In this document: one piece after another, positions 43,161-52,924 of the stretch
Layout: each line of letters begins with the position of its first letter
How positions within the stretch are numbered: position 1 is the first letter of the stretch
Assembly (NCBI GenBank): GCA_025363455.1
Contig: JANYDW010000013.1
Location: 47,707-111,706 of the forward strand
Length of the DNA stretch: 64,000 nt
Direction of reading: 5' to 3'
Source of the DNA: Oleiharenicola sp.
GTDB taxonomy: Bacteria; Verrucomicrobiota; Verrucomicrobiia; Opitutales; Opitutaceae
Made by a program: the position numbers and the translations under genes
Notes under the pieces: model-generated
The model's input: only the letters and a program-made list of their open reading frames with translations
Database searches by the model: none
Told to the model about the DNA's origin: nothing

Positions 43161-46100
43161 TTATTGTTCCGCGTGGGGCCGCAGGGCGCGGAGGGTTTTC
43201 TCGCCGCGAGCGGTGGGCGGTACCTTGAGCGAGGCCACGGCTTCAACCAGATCGCGGATCTGGGCCTTGGTCAGCACCAGCGCGGCGATCTCCGGCATGG
43301 CGGAGGGGGCGGACTCGACGCCTTTGATGTCACCCGTGGGAATATCGAGGATCGTGTCGCTGGTCTTCAACTGAAGAACCTTGTCGCCCCGTTGGATCAG
43401 GGTGCCGACGATTGCTTCGCCGTTCTTCTTGGTGACGGTCACAATCTCGTAGCCGGCGGCGATTTTCGCGCTGGGCTTGATGATGGACTGAAGGATGTAT
43501 TCGCGGGACTCGCGGACACCAATGCCGGCCAGGTTCGGACCCGCCTCGCCGCCCGCCTCATCGCTATAACGATGACAGCGGATGCATTGCATGACTGGAT
43601 TGCGAGCGAAGACCATCCCGCCGGCCTGGGCATTGCCGCCTTCCAGGGCGACGCGGAAGGGGGCGAGCGGATCAGGGTCTTTGGCGAGGGCGGCATCGCG
43701 ATTGGCCAGCACCTGCTTGATCCGCGGGTCGGTCCGGAGCGCGGCGGCATCCAGCAGGTCGAGTTGCGCAGCCGCGGCGATTTTGCCGGCGGCCAGGTTT
43801 CCGAGCTGCAAAAGAATGAGTTCATCCGCCGCCGGATCCTTGGCGGCCCCGAGGGCGCGGAACGCGGCCTGTTGTTCCTTGGGCGTGCCGGTGGTGATGA
43901 GCTTGGACAGGTTGGCGACAGCCGCCTCGGGAGCCAGCCGGCTGATCACGGGCAGCGCGGCCAGGCGCAGTTCGGGGAGATTGGACGCGGCGGCGATGGC
44001 CGCCGTCGCACCGAGGGCAGCGTCGTTGAACCGGTCCAACGCCTTGAGGGCGGCAACGCGGACACCGGCCGATTCACCGGCGTCGGCGACGACGGCGTGC
44101 AGGGCGGGATATGCGGTCGTGATCTTCAGGCCGACCACCGAGTCGATGGCGGAGAGTTGGACGATGTCCGGGGTGTGAGAGGCAAAGATGCCGGCCAAGG
44201 CGGGCGTCAGTCCGGTCGCGGCGGCATCGGCCGGCCGGGTTTTATCTGCCAGCGGGCGGAAGATGCCGACAATGCGGTCGCGGGCCGGCGGGGCGGGCCA
44301 GAGGGCGAGGAGATCGATCGCCTCCTTGCGCAGGGTCGCGGCGGCTGGACTTGCGGCAAACCTGGCCAGGGCAGCGGCGTTTTGCTCGGTGCCGAGACGG
44401 AAGTTGGCGTTGAGCACGCGGAGCATGATTGGCTCGTCGGCGACCGGCTTGGCGATGAGCGCGGCGATCGCGGGAGTGGCGGCGGTGATGGGTGCGTCGT
44501 TGATCGCCTCGACCGTTTCCCGGGCGATGAACGGATCCTTGTCGGCGAGAAACGCGGTGATCGCGGCGTTGCCTTGGCGGCGCAGGGCTAGCACGGCGGC
44601 GAGCCGTGCGGCACGAGAGTCGTCGGTCGCGAGGGCGGCGAGTTGTTCCGCCGTGGCGCAGCGGGAAAGAGCCACCGCCAGTACATGCCGCAGATAGGCG
44701 TCGGTGTCGTTGTTAGCGCGAACGGCGGTGAGGAGGGCCGGGGTGGCGGCCGCATGCTTGATTTTGCCGAGAGCCTCCGCGGCGAAATATTTCACCCGCG
44801 GTGCCGCATCGGTGAGTGCGGCGGTGAAGGCGGCGCCCGAAGCGCTGTCGCGCAGGTCGCCGAGGGCCTTGATGACTTGGGCGCGGACTTCGGCGTCGGT
44901 ATTGCCCAGCAGAACGCGCAGGTCCTCTGTCGCTTTCGAGTCCTTGCGCGCGATCTGGCCGAGCGCCCAGACGGCGTGCAGGCGGCTGAAGTCGGTGGCG
45001 GTGCCGGCGATCTGGGCGAGGGCCACGATGCTGGTGCTACCGCGTTCCGCGAGGGTGTATTGGGCCTCGAGCCGGATGCGCCAGTCGGCGTGGGCGAGGA
45101 GGGCGAGCAGGTCGGCATCGGACTTCTTCGTGAAGTCGGAGCCGATGAGGTTCTTGATGACCTTAAGCGCCGGATCATCGGCGAGCTTGGGGTCAAACAT
45201 GGCGTAGATGCGGCCCTTCTTGGACTTTGGCCAGCCCTCGGCCCAATCGGAATAGTAGAGTTTCCCGTCGGGGCCGAAGCGGACGTCGGTCGGCAGCGCG
45301 CCGGTGAGGAAGGGCGCGGCGGTGTCGATGGCGTAAGAGGCGCCGGCGGGCTTCACCTTGTAGGTATAGATGCCTGAGTTGGAAGGTGCGCCCTTGAAAT
45401 GCGTGATAAAAATGGTGTGGGCATAAGCCGGGGTGAGACCGGTGCCGGGATAGTAGGCGATGCCGGAAGGGCCGTCCTCAATGTTGCAGATCGGGGGCAG
45501 GAGATAGGCGGGCTGATCGGTGTGTCGGGGATGCCAGAGCTTCTCGGCGTTCCACGGGCCGGCGGCACCGCGCGGGGCATGCTGGTAACCGATGCGCCAG
45601 CCGCTGTCGCCGTCCTCCACCAAGTGCACGAGCCGCTCCTCGTCGCCCTGGTCGGAGTCGTTGTCACCGGTAAAGAGGTCGCCGTATTCGTTGAAGAGGA
45701 GCGATTCGGGGTTGCGCAGGCCGGTCGCGAACAGCTCGAGGCCGGTGCCGTCGGGCCAGCAGCGGAAGACCGAACCGGTGTCGGGGGCGCTGATGACGGT
45801 GCCCTCCTTGGTGGTGACAGTGGCCGCCCGGTCGCCGATGGAGTAGTAGATCCGTCCGTCGGGCCCGAGGATCAGGCCGTGCATGTCGTGGCCCGTGAAA
45901 TTGAAGCGCAGGCCGTAACCGCGGTGCAGTTCCTCGCGGGTCTCGGCCTTGTCTTTGCCGGTAAATTTCCAGAGTGCGGGGATATTGGTGTAGAAGACCT
46001 CGCCCCGGTGGGCCAAAACACCGGAGCCGATGCCGTCGATCGGCGAGCGGAAGTTGTCGGCATAGACTGAGGATTTGTCGGCCTTGCCGTCACCGTTGGT

Positions 46101-46586
46101 GTCCTCGAGGAGAGTGATGCGCTCGGACTCGACCGACAGTTCCTTGACCCCGGCCGCGCCGAAGTTGCGCCGGATGCTGGCGAGGAAATCCGCTTGGTTT
46201 CGGTTGGCGAGGTCGTCCTCGAGAGTCCACATGTAATCGCGGATATCGAGGACGCTGGTGCGATAGCGGAAGGTCTCGGCGACAAAAATGCGGCCGTGCT
46301 CGTCGAAATTGAAGGCGACGGGGTTGGCCAGCAGGGGCTCGGCGGCCCAAAGCGTGGCCTTGAGGCCGGCGGGCAGCTTCATGCGGGACAGGGCCTGCTG
46401 GGCTTCCTCGGAGGCCGGCTCAATTTCGGGGGCACTGATGCGCGTCTCGGGCTTGAGCTGGCCGCGGGCCGCCGGCTCGGTGGGGTCCAGTTCGGACGCA
46501 GAAACGCGGGGCAGCGTGATGACAAGGACGAGTGCGGCAACGAGCGCCAAGGCACCGATAACGGGGCGGACGGATGGAGGTAACAT
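43161..46586 (-). CDS. PVC-type membrane-bound dehydrogenase with HEAT repeats and C-terminal heme domain
   Basis: The 1141-residue product has a signal segment (ALALVAALVLVITLPRVSAS), a six-bladed propeller domain of TIGR02604 type (about 70-480: NPVAFNFDEHGRIFVAE, GDLFTGDNDSDQGDEERL), an alpha-helical region of HEAT-like repeats (about 500-950: ADWRIRLEAQYTLAERG, PRVKYFAAEALGKIKHAAAT) and a TIGR02603 cytochrome domain with CIRCH and a distal GPNLAGIG. It is probably a periplasmic sugar or alcohol dehydrogenase passing electrons to a heme. The substrate is unknown. Confidence 0.88.
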   Translation of the reverse strand: MLPPSVRPVIGALALVAALVLVITLPRVSASELDPTEPAARGQLKPETRISAPEIEPASEEAQQALSRMKLPAGLKATLWAAEPLLANPVAFNFDEHGRIFVAETFRYRTSVLDIRDYMWTLEDDLANRNQADFLASIRRNFGAAGVKELSVESERITLLEDTNGDGKADKSSVYADNFRSPIDGIGSGVLAHRGEVFYTNIPALWKFTGKDKAETREELHRGYGLRFNFTGHDMHGLILGPDGRIYYSIGDRAATVTTKEGTVISAPDTGSVFRCWPDGTGLELFATGLRNPESLLFNEYGDLFTGDNDSDQGDEERLVHLVEDGDSGWRIGYQHAPRGAAGPWNAEKLWHPRHTDQPAYLLPPICNIEDGPSGIAYYPGTGLTPAYAHTIFITHFKGAPSNSGIYTYKVKPAGASYAIDTAAPFLTGALPTDVRFGPDGKLYYSDWAEGWPKSKKGRIYAMFDPKLADDPALKVIKNLIGSDFTKKSDADLLALLAHADWRIRLEAQYTLAERGSTSIVALAQIAGTATDFSRLHAVWALGQIARKDSKATEDLRVLLGNTDAEVRAQVIKALGDLRDSASGAAFTAALTDAAPRVKYFAAEALGKIKHAAATPALLTAVRANNDTDAYLRHVLAVALSRCATAEQLAALATDDSRAARLAAVLALRRQGNAAITAFLADKDPFIARETVEAINDAPITAATPAIAALIAKPVADEPIMLRVLNANFRLGTEQNAAALARFAASPAAATLRKEAIDLLALWPAPPARDRIVGIFRPLADKTRPADAAATGLTPALAGIFASHTPDIVQLSAIDSVVGLKITTAYPALHAVVADAGESAGVRVAALKALDRFNDAALGATAAIAAASNLPELRLAALPVISRLAPEAAVANLSKLITTGTPKEQQAAFRALGAAKDPAADELILLQLGNLAAGKIAAAAQLDLLDAAALRTDPRIKQVLANRDAALAKDPDPLAPFRVALEGGNAQAGGMVFARNPVMQCIRCHRYSDEAGGEAGPNLAGIGVRESREYILQSIIKPSAKIAAGYEIVTVTKKNGEAIVGTLIQRGDKVLQLKTSDTILDIPTGDIKGVESAPSAMPEIAALVLTKAQIRDLVEAVASLKVPPTARGEKTLRALRPHAEQ

Positions 46587-46692
46587 GCAGGGAGCACCCT
46601 AGGTCACCGCTTTGGAAAAGCAAGGAGTGGTGGGCGGCTTTTTTGCGGTAAGTTGACTTGCCGTCAGGCGGTCGGCCGGGCGGGATAAAACC

Positions 46693-47670
46693 ATGAGCCT
46701 GACAATCTGGACGAACCATGTTTTCCGACCCGAGATACTGGAAGAATTCCAGCAAGGCATTGCCGCCGCCGGCCATCGGCTGCTCGTCTCTCCCAAGGCC
46801 AGCGCGGTGGTGCTCGCGGCGGGTGGGCCGGACCCGGCCCTTGAGCAGGCCGACGTGGCCTTTGGCCAGCCCGACGTGGCGCAGGCGATGGCCTGCCCGT
46901 CGCTGAAGTTCATCGAGCTGAGCACGGCCGGCTACACCCGTTATGACCGGGAGGATTTTCGCGCCGCGATGAAAGCGCGTGGCGTGCCGGTGACCAACGC
47001 CTCGCAGGTTTTCGCCGATCCTTGCGCGCAGCACGTGCTCGCGCAGATGCTCGCCCTTGTGCGCAACCTGCCGGTCCAGCTCCGCAACCAGGACGGCCGC
47101 CGCGAGTGGCGCTACCTGGAGGACCGGTTCACCAACGGCGTACTGACGCGGCACACGGTGCTGCTGGTCGGTTTCGGCACCATCGGACGGCGGCTGGCGG
47201 AGCTGTTGAAACCGTTCGGCACGCGCGTGACCGCCTACCGTCGCAAACCAGCCGGCGACGAGGGTGTTCCGGTGGTCGGCGAAGCCGGGCTGGCCGCGGC
47301 CCTGGCGCAGGCCGACCACGTCATCAACCTGCTGCCTGACTCTGTCGCCACGACCGGTTGGATGTCGGCGGCGCGGTTTGCGGCGATGAAACCCGGCGCG
47401 CGCTTCTACAACATCGGGCGCGGCACGACGGTCGACCAGACAGCGCTGATGGCGGCGCTGGCCTCCGGCCAGGTCGGCGCGGCCTATCTCGACGTAATGG
47501 ACCCCGAGCCGCTGCCGCCGGCGCATCCGCTGTGGTCCGCGAAGAATTGCTACATCACCTGCCACATCGGCGGCGGCACGCGCGAGCAGGACGGCAATCT
47601 CGCCGCGCATTTCCTTACAAACCTCGCCGGGTTCACGAAGGGCGCGGCGTTGACCGACCGGATTATCTGA
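46693..47670 (+). CDS. D-2-hydroxyacid dehydrogenase family protein
   Basis: The 325-residue product has the NAD loop VLLVGFGTIGRRLAELLKPF, IELSTAGYTRYD, the substrate Arg region YNIGRGTTVDQTAL, AYLDVMDPEPLPPAHPLW with the catalytic Glu, and TCHIGGGT with the catalytic His. It would reduce a 2-keto acid with NAD(P)H. It is divergent from the dehydrogenase gene, with 106 bases between. Confidence 0.88.
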   Translation: MSLTIWTNHVFRPEILEEFQQGIAAAGHRLLVSPKASAVVLAAGGPDPALEQADVAFGQPDVAQAMACPSLKFIELSTAGYTRYDREDFRAAMKARGVPVTNASQVFADPCAQHVLAQMLALVRNLPVQLRNQDGRREWRYLEDRFTNGVLTRHTVLLVGFGTIGRRLAELLKPFGTRVTAYRRKPAGDEGVPVVGEAGLAAALAQADHVINLLPDSVATTGWMSAARFAAMKPGARFYNIGRGTTVDQTALMAALASGQVGAAYLDVMDPEPLPPAHPLWSAKNCYITCHIGGGTREQDGNLAAHFLTNLAGFTKGAALTDRII

Positions 47671-47745
47671 GGGGCCCGTGGATCGAGTTTGCGGACAATA
47701 CTCAGTCCCCATCTCACTGGGGAGGTACCCGAACCTCTCCTGCTC

Positions 47746-48525
47746 TCAGTACTCCGTCACCTCACCATTTGTGATGGTTACTTTCTCGGTCTGGCCATTG
47801 ACCTTCACATCGTAGTTGCCGGCGGGCAGGCCAATATCGGCGTCGCCGAAAGCCGTTTGGATTTTCACCTGGGTGCCCTGCTCCAGAATGTCGAAGCGGG
47901 TATTGCTTGATCCATGCAGGCGCAGAACGCCGACGCTGACTCGCGCATCGCTCCGCGTTGCCACGGTGACGCCGACCACCTTGTGTCCATTGATTTCCAC
48001 ATCATAGGAGGCGGGGACAAGTTCCGCCGCCACGTTGCCAAATTCGGTTTTGACCTTGCCGCTGCTGCCGGAGCGATAGATGTCGGTCCGGGCGCCCGCG
48101 ATCTTGGTATCTCCCGGGTAGGTGATGATGATGCGCCCGAGCCGGCCTTTGAGTTCGGCATTGGTGGAGAGTTCGAAGGGGCCCGGCGCCGCGCCGGCAA
48201 CGGCGGCCGGCGCGGGCATCGCGACCTCGGTCGGGTGATCGGGGCGGGCAGGGGCGGCGGCGGTCGAATTGGCGGACGAGGATGCATGCCCTGATTCTGG
48301 CCCATTGAGCCGTTGTTCCAAGCCGGCCAATCTGCTTTCGAGTTTGCCGAAACGTTCGTTGATGCCCGATTGGTCGGCCGGGGCGGGCGCCGGCGGTGGG
48401 CGAACCAGGAGCAAATAAAGACCGAGACCGAGCGCAGTCACGGCCAGCACGCCAACGACAATTGTGCCGGTGGGCGACGGTGCGGCAGGCGAAGTCCGAT
48501 CTGGTCTGACTGGATCCGTGGTCAT
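47746..48525 (-). CDS. Unknown membrane-anchored protein with the shared C-terminal module
   Basis: I recognise no family in this 259-residue product. It has one membrane segment (GTIVVGVLAVTALGLGLYLL, about residues 20-40), a short helical stretch (NERFGKLESRLAGLEQRL), a low-complexity linker, and a C-terminal module of about 143 residues, which is also the C-terminus of the protein at 49619-51244. The module holds two PEGA-like units, TEFGNVAAELVPASYDVEIN and TAFGDADIGLPAGNYDVKVN, and ends in NGEVTEY. It is the last gene of a three-gene minus-strand cluster. I chose ATG 48525 over a TTG nine codons upstream. Confidence 0.7.
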   Translation of the reverse strand: MTTDPVRPDRTSPAAPSPTGTIVVGVLAVTALGLGLYLLLVRPPPAPAPADQSGINERFGKLESRLAGLEQRLNGPESGHASSSANSTAAAPARPDHPTEVAMPAPAAVAGAAPGPFELSTNAELKGRLGRIIITYPGDTKIAGARTDIYRSGSSGKVKTEFGNVAAELVPASYDVEINGHKVVGVTVATRSDARVSVGVLRLHGSSNTRFDILEQGTQVKIQTAFGDADIGLPAGNYDVKVNGQTEKVTITNGEVTEY

Positions 48526-48565
48526 GGGCTCGACGGGTGGGGAAGAAAGCAAAGCGGCCGGTCGA

Positions 48566-49597
48566 TCAATTTTGCCGCAACAGCATCGTCTGGCGGCTGA
48601 GGAGATGGGCGCCCAGGGACGTCGTGATCACCTCGCGCACCAGGCCGCGACCGGGAACCCAGAGGCGTTCAGCGACCACTTTCAGGCTGGGATTCAAATC
48701 CTGTTCGGTGACGACGAGCAAGCCAGAGCGAACCCCGGGTGGGCCGTTTTCGTTCAGGCACCATTCGCGATAATGTTGGGTGAACGAACCGTCTGCCGCC
48801 CGATAAGACCAGTCCATGAACCCGGCGGTCGGCAGGGCCAGCAAAACCTGCGGAGGGTTGAGGGCGAGTATTTCGCCGTCTACTGTCCGCCGGGAGGCTG
48901 ACAGCCCCTTGGCATTCAGGCGCCACCATTCCTCGCTCACCGTCTTGCCATTCCGAGCGAAGACGACGTGCAGGCCATCGGCTTCGGATTTTCCCGCGGT
49001 CATGGTAACAGTCGCGCGAAATTTTCCATCAACATCCGGCTTCATCTCGCTCTCCGAGAGGTTCGACCCGGGGCCTGTCTCCTGCACAAAGTCATAGGTC
49101 CACATCCGGCCCTCGGTCAACGGCAGCAGACCGGCGGGCGCGCTCACGGCGAGGACCGGCGCGGCGACAACGGTGAGGGAGGCGGTCTTCCAAGGCTGGC
49201 CGTCCGCCAGAATCTCGACGTGATACCGGCCCACCGGCAGCGGCTTGGGTTGGTGGTAACGGAACTTGCCGCTCGTGCTGTCCTTCACCGCCAGTTCGCT
49301 CTGGGCAATCTTTTGGCCCGGGGGGGCAGCCAGTCCGACATCATCGGCCACCCATCGCGAAACCAGCTTGTGAAAGTGCTCATCCGGCGCGAAGTGAAAC
49401 ACCACGAGCAACTCCTTGCCGGCCGCCGGCACCGCGGCGTTGGGCGCGATCGGCTGGAAGTCACCGGTGCAGGCAAGACACGGAATGAGTGCGCTCTGCT
49501 GCGGCTCATCCGCGGCCTGGGCGGAAACGGCGCTCACACCGGTGAGCGCGAGCCAGGCGGCGAGCAGGCTGATTCGGTTAGGGCGGATTGGATTCAT
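48566..49597 (-). CDS. Unknown secreted protein, middle gene of three-gene cluster
   Basis: The 343-residue product has a signal peptide (ISLLAAWLALTGVSAVSAQA) and near the start a CLAC motif (PCLACTGDF) that could bind metal or form a disulphide. The first half looks like an Ig-like beta domain (KPLPVGRYHVEILADGQPW); the second half contains EGRMWTYDFVQETG, RNGKTVSEEWWRLNAKGLSA and a Trp/Tyr-rich region. No family recognised. It is 21 bases after the upstream gene and 40 bases before the downstream one. Confidence 0.65.
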   Translation of the reverse strand: MNPIRPNRISLLAAWLALTGVSAVSAQAADEPQQSALIPCLACTGDFQPIAPNAAVPAAGKELLVVFHFAPDEHFHKLVSRWVADDVGLAAPPGQKIAQSELAVKDSTSGKFRYHQPKPLPVGRYHVEILADGQPWKTASLTVVAAPVLAVSAPAGLLPLTEGRMWTYDFVQETGPGSNLSESEMKPDVDGKFRATVTMTAGKSEADGLHVVFARNGKTVSEEWWRLNAKGLSASRRTVDGEILALNPPQVLLALPTAGFMDWSYRAADGSFTQHYREWCLNENGPPGVRSGLLVVTEQDLNPSLKVVAERLWVPGRGLVREVITTSLGAHLLSRQTMLLRQN

Positions 49598-49618
49598 GGC
49601 TGTGCCTCCGTTGGTGGT

Positions 49619-51244
49619 TCAGTATTCGGTGACTTTGCCGTCCGCAATCACCAGGCTCTCCCGCTGGCCGCTGACCTCGAGGTCAACGTTTCCGCTGGGA
49701 AGACCAAGGGTCGCCTCGCCATAAACTGTCTTCACGGGCGATTTGCTGGCGGGGGTGAACAGGTCGAAGCGCGTTTTCTCGGTGGCGTTAAGATGCAATA
49801 CGCCGACGCATACGCGGGTGTCCGCATGCGATTCCACCACTACGCCGGCAACCTTGAGGCCATTGATCATGACGTCATAATTGCCCGGCATTAGCTCGGT
49901 GGTGAAGCTGCCGAACCCGGTTTTGATCTTGGGGTCGCTCCCGGCTTTTGTGATATCGATCCGTGTATCCGAGACTTTCAACTTGCCCGGAAACGCAATG
50001 ACCATGCGGCCGAGGCGCCCTTTCAAATCGGTGTTGGTGACAATCACGAAGGTGCTGGCCGGACCCGGTGGCGCTGAGAGACCGGGAGCACTGGGTCCGT
50101 TGTTCGCCGGTTGCAGGGGTGGCGCCGCGCGCCGGGCGGGCGGGGTGGCGCTGGTCGCACCAGAGGCGAGGGAAGTGGCGGTACTACTGACGCCGGCACC
50201 CGCGTTGCTGTTCTTGGTTGGACAGTCCGCTTCCAGGACGTCGTCGAGTGTCTGGACGACTTGATTGAGAATCAGCGGCACCGGGTCAGTGCCGCCAAAG
50301 ATCATCTGCGCATAATAAAGACTGTCGTTGATCGCATCGATGATCATGTCCTTGAACGCGTTTTCCAGGCCGCTCACGCCTGGCGGCAGCGGATTGAGAT
50401 GAATGCTGCCGATGTCGATGTGCATGTAGATGTGCACCGGCTCGCCGACCCGGCATTTCTCGACGTCAATAATCGGATTATAACGTAGCTCGATGACCAG
50501 GTTGTCGGCACTGCCACCGAGTTCGACGCGCCCGCTGAAATGGCAAGGCTGAGCCAGGTCCGTCACATCCGGCCGGAAGCGCAACTTGAAGGCCGAGAAG
50601 GAGGCGCGGTTGATCGTGTAGCGGGCCACAACGCCTTCATCGACAATGCTGATCGATGGGCTGCCGAGTTGGAGGTTGAACTGACCAACGCTCACCTTTA
50701 CCCCCAGGCAATCGGCGATCATATATTTGTGCTGACCGAGCAGCGCGATGTTGATCGACTGCTGGCCAAGGCGGCTTGCGGCCCGCGTCGCAATCTCCCG
50801 TGCGTTGGGCAGGTCTTTTAGATATAGCTTGCCGGCCGGAAGTACACGGCGGGCGGCGCCCCCGGCAGGGAGCACAAGGCGATGAGGGATGAACGCGGGG
50901 TCCTTTTCGCCGCCGGGGTTCTCGGAGTCGGTCGAAAGGGAGCCGCGCGGGACAATGACGCCGAACGGCTGGGATGAGCCAGGGGCCGGCGCGGCCGTCG
51001 AGCCGCGAATGGCCGATGCGGTCGTGCCCTCGGAGACCGTGATGGGGGTGTCGCTTTTCAGCTGGTTCAGCGCCTGATCAAGCGTGGTCTGGGTCGTCGG
51101 CTTGGAGTGCGGTTTCGCACCGGAGCCCGTGCTGGAAGTGCCGCTCGAAGATTCTGGCGCGCTATGCGCCGAAACCGCACAGAGACTAACCACCACGGCC
51201 GCGAATGCGCGACGAAGCCAGCGTGGGGTCTTCATGCGTTTCAT
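49619..51244 (-). CDS. Unknown secreted protein with a beta-rich domain and the shared C-terminal module
   Basis: This 541-residue product starts with a signal peptide (RRAFAAVVVSLCAVSAHSA), a Ser/Thr-rich region and a beta-rich central domain (about 105-345: LPNAREIATRAASRLGQQSI, LGVKVSVGQFNLQL, VGEPVHIYMHIDIGSIHLNP). A linker then leads to the module shared with 47746-48525 (LKGRLGRMVIAFPGKLKV, TGFGSFTTELMPGNYDVMIN, LPSGNVDLEVSG, ADGKVTEY). The central domain could be lipid-binding, but that is a guess. ATG 51235 is an equally good start. Confidence 0.68.
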   Translation of the reverse strand: MKRMKTPRWLRRAFAAVVVSLCAVSAHSAPESSSGTSSTGSGAKPHSKPTTQTTLDQALNQLKSDTPITVSEGTTASAIRGSTAAPAPGSSQPFGVIVPRGSLSTDSENPGGEKDPAFIPHRLVLPAGGAARRVLPAGKLYLKDLPNAREIATRAASRLGQQSINIALLGQHKYMIADCLGVKVSVGQFNLQLGSPSISIVDEGVVARYTINRASFSAFKLRFRPDVTDLAQPCHFSGRVELGGSADNLVIELRYNPIIDVEKCRVGEPVHIYMHIDIGSIHLNPLPPGVSGLENAFKDMIIDAINDSLYYAQMIFGGTDPVPLILNQVVQTLDDVLEADCPTKNSNAGAGVSSTATSLASGATSATPPARRAAPPLQPANNGPSAPGLSAPPGPASTFVIVTNTDLKGRLGRMVIAFPGKLKVSDTRIDITKAGSDPKIKTGFGSFTTELMPGNYDVMINGLKVAGVVVESHADTRVCVGVLHLNATEKTRFDLFTPASKSPVKTVYGEATLGLPSGNVDLEVSGQRESLVIADGKVTEY

Positions 51245-51384
51245 TATGGGGCAAGGCGCATTGCCTGTCAACGGCGGCCGGAAGAGTGCAAGGTCAGTTG
51301 TGTCGACCCATGATGCGATGTGGAGGTCAACCCCAGGCAAGGAGGCACGCCAAGGTGGGCGCGACCTCGCGCCGATCCGGTTCC

Positions 51385-52671
51385 CTACTGCTTGTAGACG
51401 ACGCCACTCTTCATCACGAACGTCACGTTCGTCATGAGCTTGATGTCGGCGAGCGGGTCACCGGGGACGGCGATGAGGTCGGCGAACTTGCCGGGCTCGA
51501 CCGTGCCGAGATCCTTTTCGACGCCGAGGAGTTTCGCGCCCTCGAGCGTGGCGGACTGGATGGCTTTCATGGCGGGCATGCCGGCCTCGACCATGTAGAT
51601 GAATTCCTTCGCGTTGTCGCCGTGCGGGGCCACGCCCTGGTCGGTGCCGAAGGCGATCTTCACCCCGGCCTGCTGGGCGCGCTGGAAGGTCGCGGTCATC
51701 GCCGGACCGACTAGCAGCGCCTTGACGGCGACGCTGGGCGGGAGAAAGCCCGGAACCTTGGCCTTCTGCATTACGAAATTCCCGGCGCTCAACGTTGGCA
51801 CATAATAGGTGCCGTGCTGTTTCATGAGCGCGACGATTTCGTCGGTCATGAACGTGCCATGCTCGATCGAATCCACGCCCGCGAGGATGGCGCGTTTCAT
51901 TCCCTCGGTGCCGTGGGCATGGACCGCCACCTTCAGCCCGTATTCGTGTGCGGTCTCGACGACGGCCTTGATTTCCTCACTGGTCATCTGTGCGCCCTGC
52001 GAGCTGTCGCCCAGGCTGAGCACGCCGCCCGTCGTCATGATCTTGATCACGTCGGCGCCGTGCTTCACATGGTCGCGCACGGCGGCGCGCGCACCATCGG
52101 CGCCGTTGAAAATTTCTGGTTCGGGAAACAAGCCCATGACTTGGTCGCTGTAACCGTTGGTGCCGTCGGCGTGGCTGCCGGTCGTCCCGATGGCCGGGCC
52201 GGCGGTATAGATGCGCGGGCCCTCGACCCAGCCGGCCGCGACCGCCTTGCGCAGCGCCCGCGTGGAGTAGTTGGTGTCGCCGAGATTGCGCACGGTGGTG
52301 AAGCCGGCCAGCAGGGTCTTCTTGGCATAAAAAGCGGCGCGCAGGGCGTAGTCGCCGGGGTTGAGGTAAAAACCCTCAGTGTAGCTTTCAGGCGATTGCT
52401 GGCCGTCGAGATGGACGTGCATGTCCATCAGACCGGGCAGGACCGTGGCGTTTTTCAGGTCAATGACGGTGTCGCTGGCGGCCGGGGCGGTGTAACCGTC
52501 GGCGAGGCCCGCCAAGCGGTCGCCTTCGATGGTGATGGTCACGAATTTGCGCACCGTGTCGGACCGGCCGTCGATGAGCGAACCGGCGTGGATCAGGGTC
52601 TTGGGGTGGGCCAAGGTGGCGGAAATGAAGGCCAGGCCGGTGATCAACACGAAGCGGACGGGGGTGGTCAT
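51385..52671 (-). CDS. Secreted amidohydrolase (imidazolonepropionase/prolidase-like)
   Basis: The 428-residue product has a signal peptide (FVLITGLAFISATLAHP) and the amidohydrolase metal site: PGLMDMHVHLDGQ with HxH, ADVIKIMTTGGV with the bridging Lys, AVHAHGTEG and IEHGTF with the two His, and AFGTDQGVAPHG with the catalytic Asp. Related enzymes are Xaa-Pro dipeptidases or hydrolyse cyclic amides; the substrate is unknown. I chose ATG 52671. Confidence 0.85.
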   Translation of the reverse strand: MTTPVRFVLITGLAFISATLAHPKTLIHAGSLIDGRSDTVRKFVTITIEGDRLAGLADGYTAPAASDTVIDLKNATVLPGLMDMHVHLDGQQSPESYTEGFYLNPGDYALRAAFYAKKTLLAGFTTVRNLGDTNYSTRALRKAVAAGWVEGPRIYTAGPAIGTTGSHADGTNGYSDQVMGLFPEPEIFNGADGARAAVRDHVKHGADVIKIMTTGGVLSLGDSSQGAQMTSEEIKAVVETAHEYGLKVAVHAHGTEGMKRAILAGVDSIEHGTFMTDEIVALMKQHGTYYVPTLSAGNFVMQKAKVPGFLPPSVAVKALLVGPAMTATFQRAQQAGVKIAFGTDQGVAPHGDNAKEFIYMVEAGMPAMKAIQSATLEGAKLLGVEKDLGTVEPGKFADLIAVPGDPLADIKLMTNVTFVMKSGVVYKQ

Positions 52672-52924
52672 TGCACCGGAGACTGTGGGCGGGTGTGAGG
52701 CGGGCAATTGTGAATTCGTCGCGACGGCACCGCGGCCGGTGTTTATAGTCTGGCGCCTTCGGCCTCGTTCGCTAGCCTCCGCCGCACCCCACGTCCCACG
52801 CCTCCCGTGATTTTCCGGGAATAGATCCGCCCCTTACCCCCTCCAATCGGACCAACCCTTTCTTGCTGCCCGCTGGCATGGTGCCGGTCGTGGTGGCTTT
52901 GAAACCAAAACAAAGATACCTCAT

